Positions 47,977 to 57,359 of a stretch of DNA of 64,000 bases are shown piece by piece (the stretch's first letter is position 1; each line of letters starts with the position of its first letter). Below the pieces are notes generated by a model that saw only the letters and a program-made list of their open reading frames with translations, searched no databases and was not told where the DNA came from. This DNA is from Flavobacterium sp. A45 (GTDB lineage Bacteria > Bacteroidota > Bacteroidia > Flavobacteriales > Flavobacteriaceae): the NCBI RefSeq assembly GCF_002001005.1, contig NZ_MUNX01000059.1, positions 118,484 to 182,483 on the forward strand, given 5' to 3'. Position numbers and translations under genes: made by a program.

Positions 47977-47995
47977 TATAAAAATAATAAGTATT

Positions 47996-49474
47996 ATGTC
48001 AACAACAAACTCCCTCTCACAATCGCACCGTATTTTATTTTTAAACACATTAGCCTTTACGGTGTGCTTCGCCTGTTGGACTCTCAATGGAGTTCTTGTA
48101 ACTTTTTTGGTAGATAACGGAATCTTCAAATGGGATGTAGTCCAAGTAGGATGGCTTTTAGGAATTCCAATTTTAACGGGATCTGTAATGCGTTTGCCAA
48201 TAGGTATGCTAACCGATAAATTTGGTGGTAAATACGTATTCTCTTTATTACTTCTGCTTTGTTCTATACCATTGTTTTTATTACCATTTGCAAATAGTTT
48301 TTTCATTTTTGCATTGCTAAGTTTTTTCTTTGGCATGGTTGGAACCAGTTTTGCGGTTGGTATTGGTTTTACTTCTATTTGGTATCCAAAAGAATGGCAA
48401 GGAAGAGCCTTGGGAATTTTTGGAATGGGTAATGCCGGTGCTGCCATCACCACGTTTTTGGCACCCTCTTTATTAAATGAATTCTCTATATCCGACCCTC
48501 AAAATGGATGGAAACTACTGCCTGTTATATACGGAATTGCATTGGTCGTAATTGGTATTATCTTTTTGCTTTTTACGAAAAACAAGAAAAATGAAAACCA
48601 GACCAAAACTGTACCTCAAATGTTACAATCTTTAAAAAGCACCAGAGTTTGGAGATTTGGAGCCTATTATTTCTTGGTATTTGGTTGTTTCGTGGCCTAT
48701 TCACAATGGTTATTACCGAACTTTATGAACGTATATCAAACAAGTTTGGTAATGGGCGGAATGTTTGCGACGATGTTCAGTTTGCCGTCTGGAGTGATTC
48801 GTGCTTTTGGTGGCTTTTTGTCCGATAAATTCGGTGCCAGAAAAGTTATGTATTGGGTATTGAGTTCATCAGTAATTCTAAGTGGCTTATTAATGATTCC
48901 TAAAATGGATATTACCACCTCTGGTCCAGGAGTTTTGGCTACCAAAAAAGGAATTATCACTGCTGTTTCAAGCACTCTGGTAAAAGTGGGGGAAAAAGAA
49001 TTTCCAATCAATTTAAAAGTTAATAAACCAATTGAAAACACCATTTTCCCAACACGTAATTCTTGGCAACAGGTGGTTGTGGCCGAAAACCAGGAAGTAA
49101 AGAAAAAAGAACTTATTGCCAAAGGAGTAACAGCGATTCATTTTAGTGCCAATATGTGGGTGTATCTAATACTGGTAATCCTAATCGGGATTTCATGGGG
49201 AATCGGAAAAGCTGCGGTTTACAAACACATTCCAGATTATTTCCCTACCGAAGTTGGAGTTGTAGGCGGTATGGTTGGAATGATCGGTGGCCTTGGCGGT
49301 TTCTTTGGACCAATCATCTTTGGGTATTTATTGACCGCTACCGGAATTTGGTCTAGCTCATGGATTTTTATATTACTTTTTTCAGCAATATGCTTGATTT
49401 GGATGCACATCACCGTAACCAAAATTATGAACGAAAAACAACCCATCTTATCCAAAGAAATGGATAGAAAATAA
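47996..49474 (+). CDS. narK: NarK-type nitrate/nitrite transporter with an extra internal domain
   Basis: 492 residues, MFS fold of twelve predicted helices. The nitrate signature is present twice: GIFGMGNAGAAITTF (about 141-155) and the Gly-rich GMIGGLGGFFGP near 440; conserved Arg residues occur in MRLPIGMLTDKFGG and IRAFGGFLSDKFGAR. Between helices 8 and 9, residues about 303-387 form a non-membrane insert, absent from usual NarK proteins of about 400-460 residues. It takes up nitrate for the reductase encoded downstream. Confidence 0.93.
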   Translation: MSTTNSLSQSHRILFLNTLAFTVCFACWTLNGVLVTFLVDNGIFKWDVVQVGWLLGIPILTGSVMRLPIGMLTDKFGGKYVFSLLLLLCSIPLFLLPFANSFFIFALLSFFFGMVGTSFAVGIGFTSIWYPKEWQGRALGIFGMGNAGAAITTFLAPSLLNEFSISDPQNGWKLLPVIYGIALVVIGIIFLLFTKNKKNENQTKTVPQMLQSLKSTRVWRFGAYYFLVFGCFVAYSQWLLPNFMNVYQTSLVMGGMFATMFSLPSGVIRAFGGFLSDKFGARKVMYWVLSSSVILSGLLMIPKMDITTSGPGVLATKKGIITAVSSTLVKVGEKEFPINLKVNKPIENTIFPTRNSWQQVVVAENQEVKKKELIAKGVTAIHFSANMWVYLILVILIGISWGIGKAAVYKHIPDYFPTEVGVVGGMVGMIGGLGGFFGPIIFGYLLTATGIWSSSWIFILLFSAICLIWMHITVTKIMNEKQPILSKEMDRK

Positions 49475-49501
49475 CAATTTCCTCTTTAATAACTTGTGTA
49501 T

Positions 49502-49543
49502 GCTGCTCCCAAAAAATTGCCATTTTGGGAGCAGCTTTTTTTT
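49502..49543 (+). terminator. Rho-independent terminator after narK
   Basis: GCTGCTCCCAAAA (49502-49514) pairs with TTTTGGGAGCAGC (49523-49535) and is followed by eight T. It separates narK from the binding-protein gene. The rest of the 369-bp spacer is AT-rich and ends in the control boxes described at 49769. Confidence 0.9.
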
Positions 49544-49768
49544 ATAAATAAAGAGAAAGTCTTGTAACGTTTTTTCTGTAAACTAAAAAGTAATATTTCC
49601 CTCTAAAAACAATAAGAACCTACTAATCAGCACTATTTTATAAAATTATCAAACTTTAACCTACTAAAAAATGGTGCTAAAAATGATAATTCTACTTTTT
49701 AAAAACGCTTTTCTAAGATTTAAATATAAAGAACTCCCCTTAATTTTAATTTCCTCAAAAATTACCAA

Positions 49769-49810
49769 ATACGTAATTTAAATTCAACAAAATAAGTACT
49801 ATTACGTATA
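49769..49810 (+). promoter_or_regulatory. NarL-like boxes upstream of the solute-binding protein gene
   Basis: ATACGTAAT (49769), ATAAGTA (49792-49798; TACTTAT on the minus strand, an exact TACYYMT heptamer) and TTACGTAT (49802-49809) precede the ATG at 49844. No exact TAnnTTTG element lies between them and the start. Confidence 0.5.
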
Positions 49811-49843
49811 TTTACTAAAATATTAACAGCCAAACCAATAACC

Positions 49844-51232
49844 ATGAAAAAACTAACCTTACAATTAACAGTGATACTATTAATAGCATTCACTGTTACC
49901 AGCTTTAAAAGTGAACTACCTGGTAATCCCATTTTGAAAAAAAGAAGTATAGGACCACCGAAAACCAAAAAATTAAATTTAGAAAAACCAAACGTAACTA
50001 TTGGATTTATAAAGCTAACCGATATGGCACCTCTTGCCATTGCTAAGTTTTTAGGCTATTTTGACGATGAAGGACTTTCTGTAACCTTAGAAGCTCAAGC
50101 CAATTGGAGAGATATTTTAGATAAAGTGGTTGACAATCAGCTCGACGGAGCTCAGATGTTAGCTGGACAACCGATAGCGGCAGCCGTGGGATGTGGCAGA
50201 CAAGCTCAATTGGTAACCACCTATTCTATGGATTTAAATGGAAATGCCATAACAGTATCTAATTCCATCTGGTCCAAAATGAAAGACAGCATTGCTGAGG
50301 AATATGGCAGACCTGTACATCCTATTCCGTCTTATGCTTTGAAACCGGCCCTAAATTTTTATAAAAAAATGAACAAGCCCTTTACATTTGGTATTGTTGC
50401 GGCCTATTCAACCCACAATTATCAATTGCGATACTGGCTGGCTGCCGGCGGTATAAATCCCGGTTTTTACAACAATAACAACATTCAAGGAAGCAAAGGA
50501 AATACAGATGCAGATGTTTTACTGAATGTTACGGCTCCGCCACAAATGCCCCAAACTTTAAGAGCTGGAACGATCGACGGCTATTGCGTAGGAGAGCCAT
50601 GGAATCAGCAGGCAGTTGAAGAAACCATCGGTGTTCCTATAGTGACCAGCAGGGAGATTTGGAAAAATCATCCTGAAAAAGTATTTGTGATGACTAAGGA
50701 ATTTGTTTCCAAATACCCAAATACCTCTATTGCCATTACAAAGGCATTAATAAAAGCGGGCAAATGGCTGGATAATCCCGAAAACCGAAAAGAAGCCACT
50801 CGGATCTTGTCAAAATCTGCTTATGTGGATGGGGACAAACGCGTAATCGACAATTCGATGCTTGGCACTTTTGAATTTGAAAAAGGAGATGTGCGCTCTA
50901 TACCCGATTTTAATGTTTTCTTCAAATACAACGCTACTTATCCTTACTATTCGGATGGAATTTGGTTTATGACCCAAATGAAACGTTGGGGACAAATCAC
51001 AGAATCAAAACCTAACGATTGGTATTTGAGCAAAATTAAAGAAGTTTACAAACCGGATATTTGGATCCGTGCCGCAAATCTATTGTTGGAAGAAGGATTT
51101 ATCTCGGAAACAGACATCCCTTACACTGATGGATTCAAGCCGGCAACAACCGATTTTATTGACAATATGTCTTACGATGGAAAAAAACCTGTCGAATATA
51201 TCAATGGATTTAAGATTGGTTTAAAAAATTAA
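49844..51232 (+). CDS. NrtA/CmpA-like nitrate-binding protein without cognate permease
   Basis: 462 residues with an N-terminal signal or anchor (LTLQLTVILLIAFTVTSF). The body follows the NrtA/NasF pattern: VTIGFIKLTDMAPLAIAKFLGYF, GAQMLAGQPIAAAVG, LRAGTIDGYCVGEPWNQQAV. This periplasmic fold binds nitrate or bicarbonate. No permease or ATPase gene of that ABC system is in the window, and NarK is encoded nearby, so it may act as a nitrate-scavenging or sensing partner. The substrate is inferred from the neighbours. Confidence 0.85.
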   Translation: MKKLTLQLTVILLIAFTVTSFKSELPGNPILKKRSIGPPKTKKLNLEKPNVTIGFIKLTDMAPLAIAKFLGYFDDEGLSVTLEAQANWRDILDKVVDNQLDGAQMLAGQPIAAAVGCGRQAQLVTTYSMDLNGNAITVSNSIWSKMKDSIAEEYGRPVHPIPSYALKPALNFYKKMNKPFTFGIVAAYSTHNYQLRYWLAAGGINPGFYNNNNIQGSKGNTDADVLLNVTAPPQMPQTLRAGTIDGYCVGEPWNQQAVEETIGVPIVTSREIWKNHPEKVFVMTKEFVSKYPNTSIAITKALIKAGKWLDNPENRKEATRILSKSAYVDGDKRVIDNSMLGTFEFEKGDVRSIPDFNVFFKYNATYPYYSDGIWFMTQMKRWGQITESKPNDWYLSKIKEVYKPDIWIRAANLLLEEGFISETDIPYTDGFKPATTDFIDNMSYDGKKPVEYINGFKIGLKN

Positions 51233-51302
51233 CCTTTAATTACATTCCATACTTCGTGCCCCAAATACGAAGCAAGTCAATACCACAAAAAAATTATTCA
51301 CT

Positions 51303-51343
51303 AAAAGCTTGATGTATTTTCTAGATACATCAAGCTTTTTTTT
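51303..51343 (+). terminator. Rho-independent terminator after the binding-protein gene
   Basis: AAAAGCTTGATGTAT (51303-51317) and ATACATCAAGCTTTT (51325-51339) form a 15-bp stem followed by more T. Confidence 0.9.
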
Positions 51344-51397
51344 AGTCAAATTCTAAAATTATTACTTCTAATAAATACGAAAATGTGTTATTAGACC

Positions 51398-51510
51398 GCG
51401 TGAGTGATGGCAGTGGAGCTCTTTTTTTAATCCCGTTTTTTTTTGCGGGATTAAAAAAAAGCGGGAACGTACAGCACGACCCGAAGTTTTTCACGGAGGG
51501 TCACGCCCGA
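51398..51510 (+). repeat. Two-hairpin dispersed element, copy 3
   Basis: Starts GCGTGAGTGATGGCAGTGG, first hairpin TTTTTTTAATCCCG/CGGGATTAAAAAAA, then GCGGGAACGTACAGCACGAC, second hairpin GACCC...GGGTC and the end TCACGCCC. It keeps the order of features seen at 33699 and 40709. It occupies the centre of the 550-bp spacer 51233-51782; the last 100 bp are the nasA control region. Confidence 0.75.
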
Positions 51511-51687
51511 ATTCAGAATGCAGGTTTCAGATTGCAGATAACAGGTTAAAAATTAAAAACACTATTTTTTGTGGTAATGAAAAATACTGCTTAAAACAGC
51601 GTCCAATTCTTCTAATAATTCAAAATATTGAGCCTATTTTTAGCATTCTAATTATATTGAATGTAAACATAAAATAAAATTAACTTT

Positions 51688-51721
51688 ATACGTATTAATA
51701 CTTATTTATTACTTATTTTTG
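51688..51721 (+). promoter_or_regulatory. nasA promoter with two exact NarL-type heptamers
   Basis: ATACGTATTAATACTTAT (51688-51705) and a second TACTTAT (51710-51716); both TACTTAT copies match TACYYMT exactly. TATTTTTG at 51714-51721 matches the -7 consensus and predicts a start about 51728, leaving a leader of about 55 nt before the ATG at 51783. Confidence 0.65.
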
Positions 51722-51782
51722 TTTGTGTAATATCATCTATACTGATTCTTACAAAGCTACTTTATAAACGAAGACATACATA

Positions 51783-54700
51783 ATGCAAAATACAGAAATC
51801 AAAACTACGTGTTCCTATTGTGGAGTAGGATGCGGAATTATTGTAAAAAATGATTCTAAAAATGGAGTGACGGTTACAGGCGACAAAGATCATCCCGTAA
51901 ACAGGGGAATGCTTTGTTCCAAAGGAATGAACTTACATTATGTGGTTAATGATACTTCGGACAGGATTCTCTACCCCGAAATGAGGTGGAGTAAATCACA
52001 TCCGAAAGAAAGAGTTAGCTGGGATGCCGCTTTGGATCGTGCAGCTGCAGTTTTTTCTTCAATTATAAAAAAACATGGGCCAGACAGCGTTGGATTTTAT
52101 ATTTCCGGACAATGCTTGACCGAAGAATATTACTTGGTTAACAAACTAGTAAAAGGTTTTCTAAAAACCAATAACATAGACACCAATTCTAGACTTTGCA
52201 TGAGTTCGGCAGTGGCGGGTTACAAAAAAACTTTTGGTGAAGACTCCGTTCCAATCGCTTATGCTGATATAGAACTTGCCGATACTTTCTTGATAACTGG
52301 AGCCAATCCTGCTTTTTGCCACCCGATTCTGTTCAGACGAATTGAACAACACAAAGAGAAAAACCCTAAAACAAAAATCATCGTAGTCGATCCGAGACGT
52401 ACCGACTCGGCCATCGCTGCCAATTTACACTTACAGATACTTCCAGGAACGGATATTGTTTTATACCATGCCATAGGGAGACGCTTAATTGAAAAAGGAT
52501 ATGTTGATTCGGATTTTGTAAAAAATCATACCGAAAACTACCAACAGTACAAAGAAATGGTATGCAACAGTTCCTATGAAAAAGCATCTAAATTATGTGG
52601 TGTTTCCGTAAGTGACATACACTTGGCTGCCGATATTATTGGCAAAGCCAAAGGTTTTATATCCATGTGGGCTATGGGGCTGAACCAAAGTGCCATTGGG
52701 GTTGATAAAAACACAGCTTTGCTTAATCTTTCATTGATAACCGGGCAGGTTGGAAAGCCAGGTTCTGGACCTTTCTCTTTGACAGGACAACCCAATGCAA
52801 TGGGAGGGCGTGAAGTGGGTGGAATGGCTAATTTATTGGCTGTCCACAAAGAATTAAACAATCCTATACACCGCAAGGAAGTAGCCGATTTTTGGGGAGT
52901 GGAATCCATTTCTGAAAAACCGGGATTAACCGCAACCGAAATGTTTGACGCCTTGGAATCGGGCAAAATGAAAGCCATTTGGATTATTTGCACCAATCCA
53001 ATGGTGAGTTTACCAGATGCCAGAAGAGTTGAAAAAGCATTGCAAAACGCAAAATTTGTTGTCGTTCAAGACATCTCCCATAATGCCGATACCGCCAAGT
53101 TTGCCGATTTATTATTGCCTGCCGCTGGATGGTTGGAAAAAGAAGGAACAATGACCAACTCTGAGCGACGCATTTCTTATTTGCCAAAAGGTATTAATGC
53201 CCCGGGTGAAGCTTTATCGGATGTAGAAATCTTGCTGAACTTTGCCAAAAAAATGAAATTCTCTGGTTTCAACTTCAACAATACCGAAGCCGTTTACAAA
53301 GAATACTGCCTAATGACCAAAGGCACCAATATTGATATTTCCTATTTAAATTATTCCAGACTAAAAAACGAAGGTACTTTCCAATGGCCCGTTCCGGATT
53401 ACGGACACCCAGGAACTCCCCGCTTATTCGCCGATAAAAAGTTCTTTACGCCTTCGCAAAAAGCGATTTTCAATATTCCAACGAGTATTGAAAACACATC
53501 TCCACAGCCTTCAGAAAAATATCCATTTATATTGACTACGGGACGAATTCGCGATCAATGGCACACAATGACCAAAACCGGTAAAGTGTCCCGATTAATG
53601 ACGCACACCCCAAGTCCAGTTCTCGAAATCAACCCTATAGATGCTTACAAGTCTGAAATCAAAAATGGCGATATTGTTGTCGTGAGCAGTAAAAACGGTG
53701 AAGTTCGGGTGAAAGCAAAAGTGACTGACACTATCAAAGAAGGTGTTCTATTTTTGCCGATGCACTGGGGGAAACAATTGGACAACGACTTGAACAGAAC
53801 CAACAATCTGACCAACACAATTGTAGATCCAATATCCAAAGAGCCTGATTTTAAATACACCACGGTAGCGGTAACAAAATACGTGAAACCGTTTCAAAAA
53901 ATTGCCGTAGTTGGCGCCGGAGCTGCTGCTTTCCGTTTTATTCAAAATTACAGGGAAATCAATACTACAGATGAAATCATTGTTTTCTCCAATGAGGAAA
54001 ACCCATTCTACAACCGCGTTCTGTTGCCAGAGTATGTGACTGGAGAATTTACTTGGGAAAGCCTTTTGAAAATAAAAAGCGATGGTATGAGCCAATTGAA
54101 TATCACGATGAAATCGGGTGTGGCAATTGAAAACGTAAGCACTACCGATAAAACCATAACCGACTGCAAAGGCACTGTTCATCAATTTGACATGTTGATA
54201 ATGGCAACCGGAAGTCGACCTTTCATCCCCGAAAATGCCCAATTGCATCTTCCGGGACGTTTTACCATCAGAAAGAAGACCGATGCCGACAAACTAAAAA
54301 ATTATCTGGACGAAACTAATTTACCAGCTGAAGAGCAACACGTAGTGATTGTGGGTGGTGGATTACTGGGACTTGAACTCGCAGCTGCCCTTAAACATAA
54401 AAAAGTAAAAATAACGATTATACAAAGGGCTTCCCGATTGATGGAACGTCAATTGGACAGAATCTCGAGTAAATTATTGGCCGAAGAAGTGCAGCAAAGA
54501 GACATTCAAATTTATTTTGATAATGAAGTAAGCACCGTATTTGAAACCGATAATGCAAACGAATTGGAAATCGCCCTGAAAAGTGGTCGAATCATTACCG
54601 CCAATGCCATTGTTTACACCATTGGAACGATTCCAAACATAGAATTGGCCAAGGAAACAGGACTGGCTTGCGGACGTGGCGTAAAAGTCAACCAGTACTT

Positions 54701-55298
54701 GCAAACCTCCCATCCCGATGTATTTGCTATTGGTGAAATAGCCGAATTCAACAATATGTTATTCGGAATCACCTCAGCTGCCGAAGAGCAAGCCGATGTA
54801 TTAGCCAACTTCATTGCCGGTGACATTAGCAGTTTTTACAAAGGATCGGTACTGATGAATATCCTGAAATTGGAAGACATCAATTTGTGTTCTATTGGTG
54901 AAATCGAAGTTCCGGAAAACGATGATTCCTATGAAGAAATTGTTTTTGCCGACTTAGGAAAACGCTATTATAAAAAATGTATCGTCAAGAACGATTTGCT
55001 CATTGGAGCCATCCTAATGGGAGACAAAAATGAGTTTGCCGAATTCAAAACAATGATTGAAAGCAAAATCGAATTGGCCGACAAACGAAACACTTTATTA
55101 AGAGGAAGTGGATCTGAAGCCAAACCGGTACTAGGAAAACTCGTTTGCTCTTGCAGTCAGGTAGGAAGCGGAAATATTGAAGAATGTATAAAAAGTGGCG
55201 TTACTAATTTTACCGAACTTTGTAAAACCACCGGAGCGGGGCTCGGTTGCGGAAGCTGCAAAACGGAGGTGAAGGAGATATTGGCGAAGGTAAAATAG
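51783..55298 (+). CDS. nasA: Single-chain assimilatory nitrate reductase: molybdopterin subunit fused to flavoprotein diaphorase and BFD domain
   Basis: 1171 residues. Residues 1-700 are a NasA-type bis-MGD reductase: the N-terminal cluster motif CSYCGVGCG...MLCSKG, then the Mo-cofactor regions (GQPNAMGGREVGGMANLL, TTGRIRDQWHTMTKTGK). Residues 700-1100 are a NirB/NasC-like FAD-NAD(P)H domain (IAVVGAGAAAFRF; VVIVGGGLLGLELAA). From about 1115 a [2Fe-2S] BFD domain has CSCSQVGSG and CGSCKTEV. Electrons can thus pass from NAD(P)H to Mo in one polypeptide, where other bacteria use separate NasC and NasA proteins. Confidence 0.93.
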   Translation: MQNTEIKTTCSYCGVGCGIIVKNDSKNGVTVTGDKDHPVNRGMLCSKGMNLHYVVNDTSDRILYPEMRWSKSHPKERVSWDAALDRAAAVFSSIIKKHGPDSVGFYISGQCLTEEYYLVNKLVKGFLKTNNIDTNSRLCMSSAVAGYKKTFGEDSVPIAYADIELADTFLITGANPAFCHPILFRRIEQHKEKNPKTKIIVVDPRRTDSAIAANLHLQILPGTDIVLYHAIGRRLIEKGYVDSDFVKNHTENYQQYKEMVCNSSYEKASKLCGVSVSDIHLAADIIGKAKGFISMWAMGLNQSAIGVDKNTALLNLSLITGQVGKPGSGPFSLTGQPNAMGGREVGGMANLLAVHKELNNPIHRKEVADFWGVESISEKPGLTATEMFDALESGKMKAIWIICTNPMVSLPDARRVEKALQNAKFVVVQDISHNADTAKFADLLLPAAGWLEKEGTMTNSERRISYLPKGINAPGEALSDVEILLNFAKKMKFSGFNFNNTEAVYKEYCLMTKGTNIDISYLNYSRLKNEGTFQWPVPDYGHPGTPRLFADKKFFTPSQKAIFNIPTSIENTSPQPSEKYPFILTTGRIRDQWHTMTKTGKVSRLMTHTPSPVLEINPIDAYKSEIKNGDIVVVSSKNGEVRVKAKVTDTIKEGVLFLPMHWGKQLDNDLNRTNNLTNTIVDPISKEPDFKYTTVAVTKYVKPFQKIAVVGAGAAAFRFIQNYREINTTDEIIVFSNEENPFYNRVLLPEYVTGEFTWESLLKIKSDGMSQLNITMKSGVAIENVSTTDKTITDCKGTVHQFDMLIMATGSRPFIPENAQLHLPGRFTIRKKTDADKLKNYLDETNLPAEEQHVVIVGGGLLGLELAAALKHKKVKITIIQRASRLMERQLDRISSKLLAEEVQQRDIQIYFDNEVSTVFETDNANELEIALKSGRIITANAIVYTIGTIPNIELAKETGLACGRGVKVNQYLQTSHPDVFAIGEIAEFNNMLFGITSAAEEQADVLANFIAGDISSFYKGSVLMNILKLEDINLCSIGEIEVPENDDSYEEIVFADLGKRYYKKCIVKNDLLIGAILMGDKNEFAEFKTMIESKIELADKRNTLLRGSGSEAKPVLGKLVCSCSQVGSGNIEECIKSGVTNFTELCKTTGAGLGCGSCKTEVKEILAKVK

Positions 55299-55462
55299 GG
55301 TTTGAAAAGGTTTAATGGTTTAAAAGTTTAAAATTGTTTAATACTCTAATCGTGCTAAAAAGCATCTTCAAAACCACAAACCTTAAACAACCTTAAACAA
55401 TTAAACAATTTTAAACCTTAAGAGTTTAAACCTTTAAACAACCAACAATAAAAACTAAAAAA
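55299..55462. repeat. TTTAAA-rich imperfect palindrome
   Basis: GGTTTAATGGTTTAAAAGTT and AATTGTTTAA on the left, TTAAACAATTAAACAATTTT and AAACCTTAAGAGTTTAAACC on the right, around CTAATCGTGCTAAAAAGCAT. The arms are inverted. A related TTTAAA motif is at 27220-27250. No promoter consensus seen; the next gene probably belongs to the nasA transcript. Confidence 0.5.
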
Positions 55463-56890
55463 ATGGAATTAACAAGACTCATAGTAAAAGGCGGGGTTAT
55501 ATCTCCGGGGGAATTACGAGAAATTGTAAATATGGCATTGGAACAAGGTCTTGAAGCCCTCTCTTTTGGTTCCAGACAAGACATTATATTCCCAAAAGGA
55601 TTCAAAAATAACACTCCCGAAAAAATCGGGAAGCATCATTTTGTTTTGCCAAACGAAAAAAGCGGCAACAACATCGTTTCCTCCTACGTATCGACCGATA
55701 TTTTCAGGAATACGCCTTGGCTTACCGGAAATAAATTCCTTTACATATTGGAGCAATTTAAGGAACAGCCCAAACTCAAAGTCAACATAGCCGATCCAAA
55801 ACAGCAGCTCGTTCCGCTATTCACGGGGCACATCAACTTTATAGCTTCGCACCACGAAGATTATTGGTTTCTGTATGTGCGTTTGCCAAAATGGGACAAA
55901 ATGGAACTTTTCCCTGTATTGATCTACAGTTGGGACATTGGAAAAATATATTACGAAATAGAAAAAATACTCCAGGAAGAACCCGATACTGTTGATATGA
56001 TTTTCCAACTCATTAGCGATTTGGACACCAATAATAGAACCATCGACCAGCCATTAAACATTCCGTTTTACCCCTTCCCCTATTACGAAGGAATGAACAG
56101 GCTCGGAATAGATCAATACTGGCTTGGACTTTACTGGCGAAACAACCTGTACGATTTGCAGTTTCTAAAAGAAATGTGTGATTTGTGTTTCGACTGCAAA
56201 ATCGGAAAAATATGCATCACTCCTTGGAAATCCTTCATCGTGAAAGGAATTCCCAAAGACCGCAAACTCGATTGGGAAAAATTCTTGGGCAAAAAAGGCA
56301 TCAACGTTCGCCATTCCCTTTTGGAACTCAACTGGCATTTACCCGTAGCTACGGAATGGGCCTTGAATCTCAAAACTTTTTTGGTGCGCACCCTCGACCA
56401 ATTCGATATCAGCACCTACGGACTTACCTTCGGACTATCCGATTACAATAGAGACGGTCATTATTTCACATCGGTGGTCATCGAAAAAAACGAATCGCCA
56501 AAAGACCTCGAATCCATCAAAATCCGAGATACTTTCAATATTTTGTATGCCAAAAATTTTGACCCCAACACCAAGGAATACATCGTTCATGCGCAAGATG
56601 TCGACAAACTCGAATTGCCCAATATCTTAATCGAATTGAGTAAAAAATACTTCGAAGAATTGGGCAACAGTGTACTCGAATTTCAAAATACCAGTACCAA
56701 AAAGGAAACCAAAGCCCAGGACATCCACCAATGCCCAGAATGCTTAACGGTATATAATTCGGACTACGGCGATGTCATACAGGATATCGAAAAAGGCACA
56801 CTCTTCCAAGATCTTCCCGAAGACTACTGCTGTTCGTTATGCGAAGCCCCAAAAAGCAGCTTCATCCCATTAACAGAAACTACGGTTTAA
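55463..56890 (+). CDS. Siroheme-reductase-like protein with four-Cys motif and C-terminal rubredoxin domain
   Basis: 475 residues. The start, MELTRLIVKGGVISPGELRE, and the internal fold resemble the ferredoxin-like half-domains of nitrite/sulfite reductases. CDLCFDCKIGKIC (about 237-249) gives four Cys that could bind iron or an Fe-S cluster. From about 420 a rubredoxin domain has CPECLTVYNSDYGD and CCSLCEAPK. It likely carries electrons for nitrate or nitrite reduction in the cytosol. It follows nasA; no true siroheme motif can be seen, so catalysis is unlikely. Confidence 0.75.
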   Translation: MELTRLIVKGGVISPGELREIVNMALEQGLEALSFGSRQDIIFPKGFKNNTPEKIGKHHFVLPNEKSGNNIVSSYVSTDIFRNTPWLTGNKFLYILEQFKEQPKLKVNIADPKQQLVPLFTGHINFIASHHEDYWFLYVRLPKWDKMELFPVLIYSWDIGKIYYEIEKILQEEPDTVDMIFQLISDLDTNNRTIDQPLNIPFYPFPYYEGMNRLGIDQYWLGLYWRNNLYDLQFLKEMCDLCFDCKIGKICITPWKSFIVKGIPKDRKLDWEKFLGKKGINVRHSLLELNWHLPVATEWALNLKTFLVRTLDQFDISTYGLTFGLSDYNRDGHYFTSVVIEKNESPKDLESIKIRDTFNILYAKNFDPNTKEYIVHAQDVDKLELPNILIELSKKYFEELGNSVLEFQNTSTKKETKAQDIHQCPECLTVYNSDYGDVIQDIEKGTLFQDLPEDYCCSLCEAPKSSFIPLTETTV

Positions 56891-56901
56891 TCAAAATTAT
56901 T

Positions 56902-57020
56902 TGGGCGAGCCCTCGTTGAGTAAAGGGGCTTGCCTATTGTAGCGCTTATACAGCCCCTTTACTCAACAAGGTCAGGCTGTCCGCGTTACTTCGGTAACTT
57001 GCTTCCATCCTTCTCGCGGG
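56902..57020 (-). repeat. Two-hairpin dispersed element, reverse copy
   Basis: On the minus strand: GCGAGAAGGATGGAAGCAAG, short hairpin GTTACCGAAGTAAC, GCGGACAGCCTGACC, long stem TTGTTGAGTAAAGGGGC/GCCCCTTTACTCAACGA, end GGGCTCGCCC. The longest second stem of all copies here. It lies within the 502-bp spacer before the recombinase gene and may terminate the nitrate operon. Confidence 0.75.
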
Positions 57021-57164
57021 CTTCCTGTTATTACAAGAACTCAATTCAATTATTTAGAGTATTTCCTTTTTCGGATAATGGCAAAAAAGCAAAATATCTC
57101 CCTTTAGCCCCGATTACTTCACTATACTTTTATTTTCATAGGAGTTCAGTGAACTTCGTTTAAA

Positions 57165-57220
57165 GCGAAAATCCTTATAAGCCGGGGTTCGGCTTATAAG
57201 ATTGTAGCGGAAAGCGGGAT
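57165..57220 (+). repeat. Short relic of the dispersed element
   Basis: AAATCCTTATAAGCCGGGGT TCGGCTTATAAGATTGTAGC GGAAAGCGGGATAAT contains the hairpin CTTATAAGCC/GGCTTATAAG and the AGCGGAAAGCGGGA tail common to such elements in flavobacteria. The rest of 57021-57359 is AT-rich without a gene. Confidence 0.5.
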
Positions 57221-57359
57221 AATATTACCTAAAAAGCCTAATGTTTCTGCTCCTAAAAATTAATAATCAAACTCAGGTTAACACTTTTCTATTTTCTCTT
57301 CCCTTTATTCTCTAAGCTGCAATCTGAATTCTGCAATCTTTTCCTTATCTTTATCATTC

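Noticed and set aside
56902..57220. Insertion sequence next to the recombinase
   Set aside because: No transposase ORF or terminal repeats; the region matches the dispersed two-hairpin element family.
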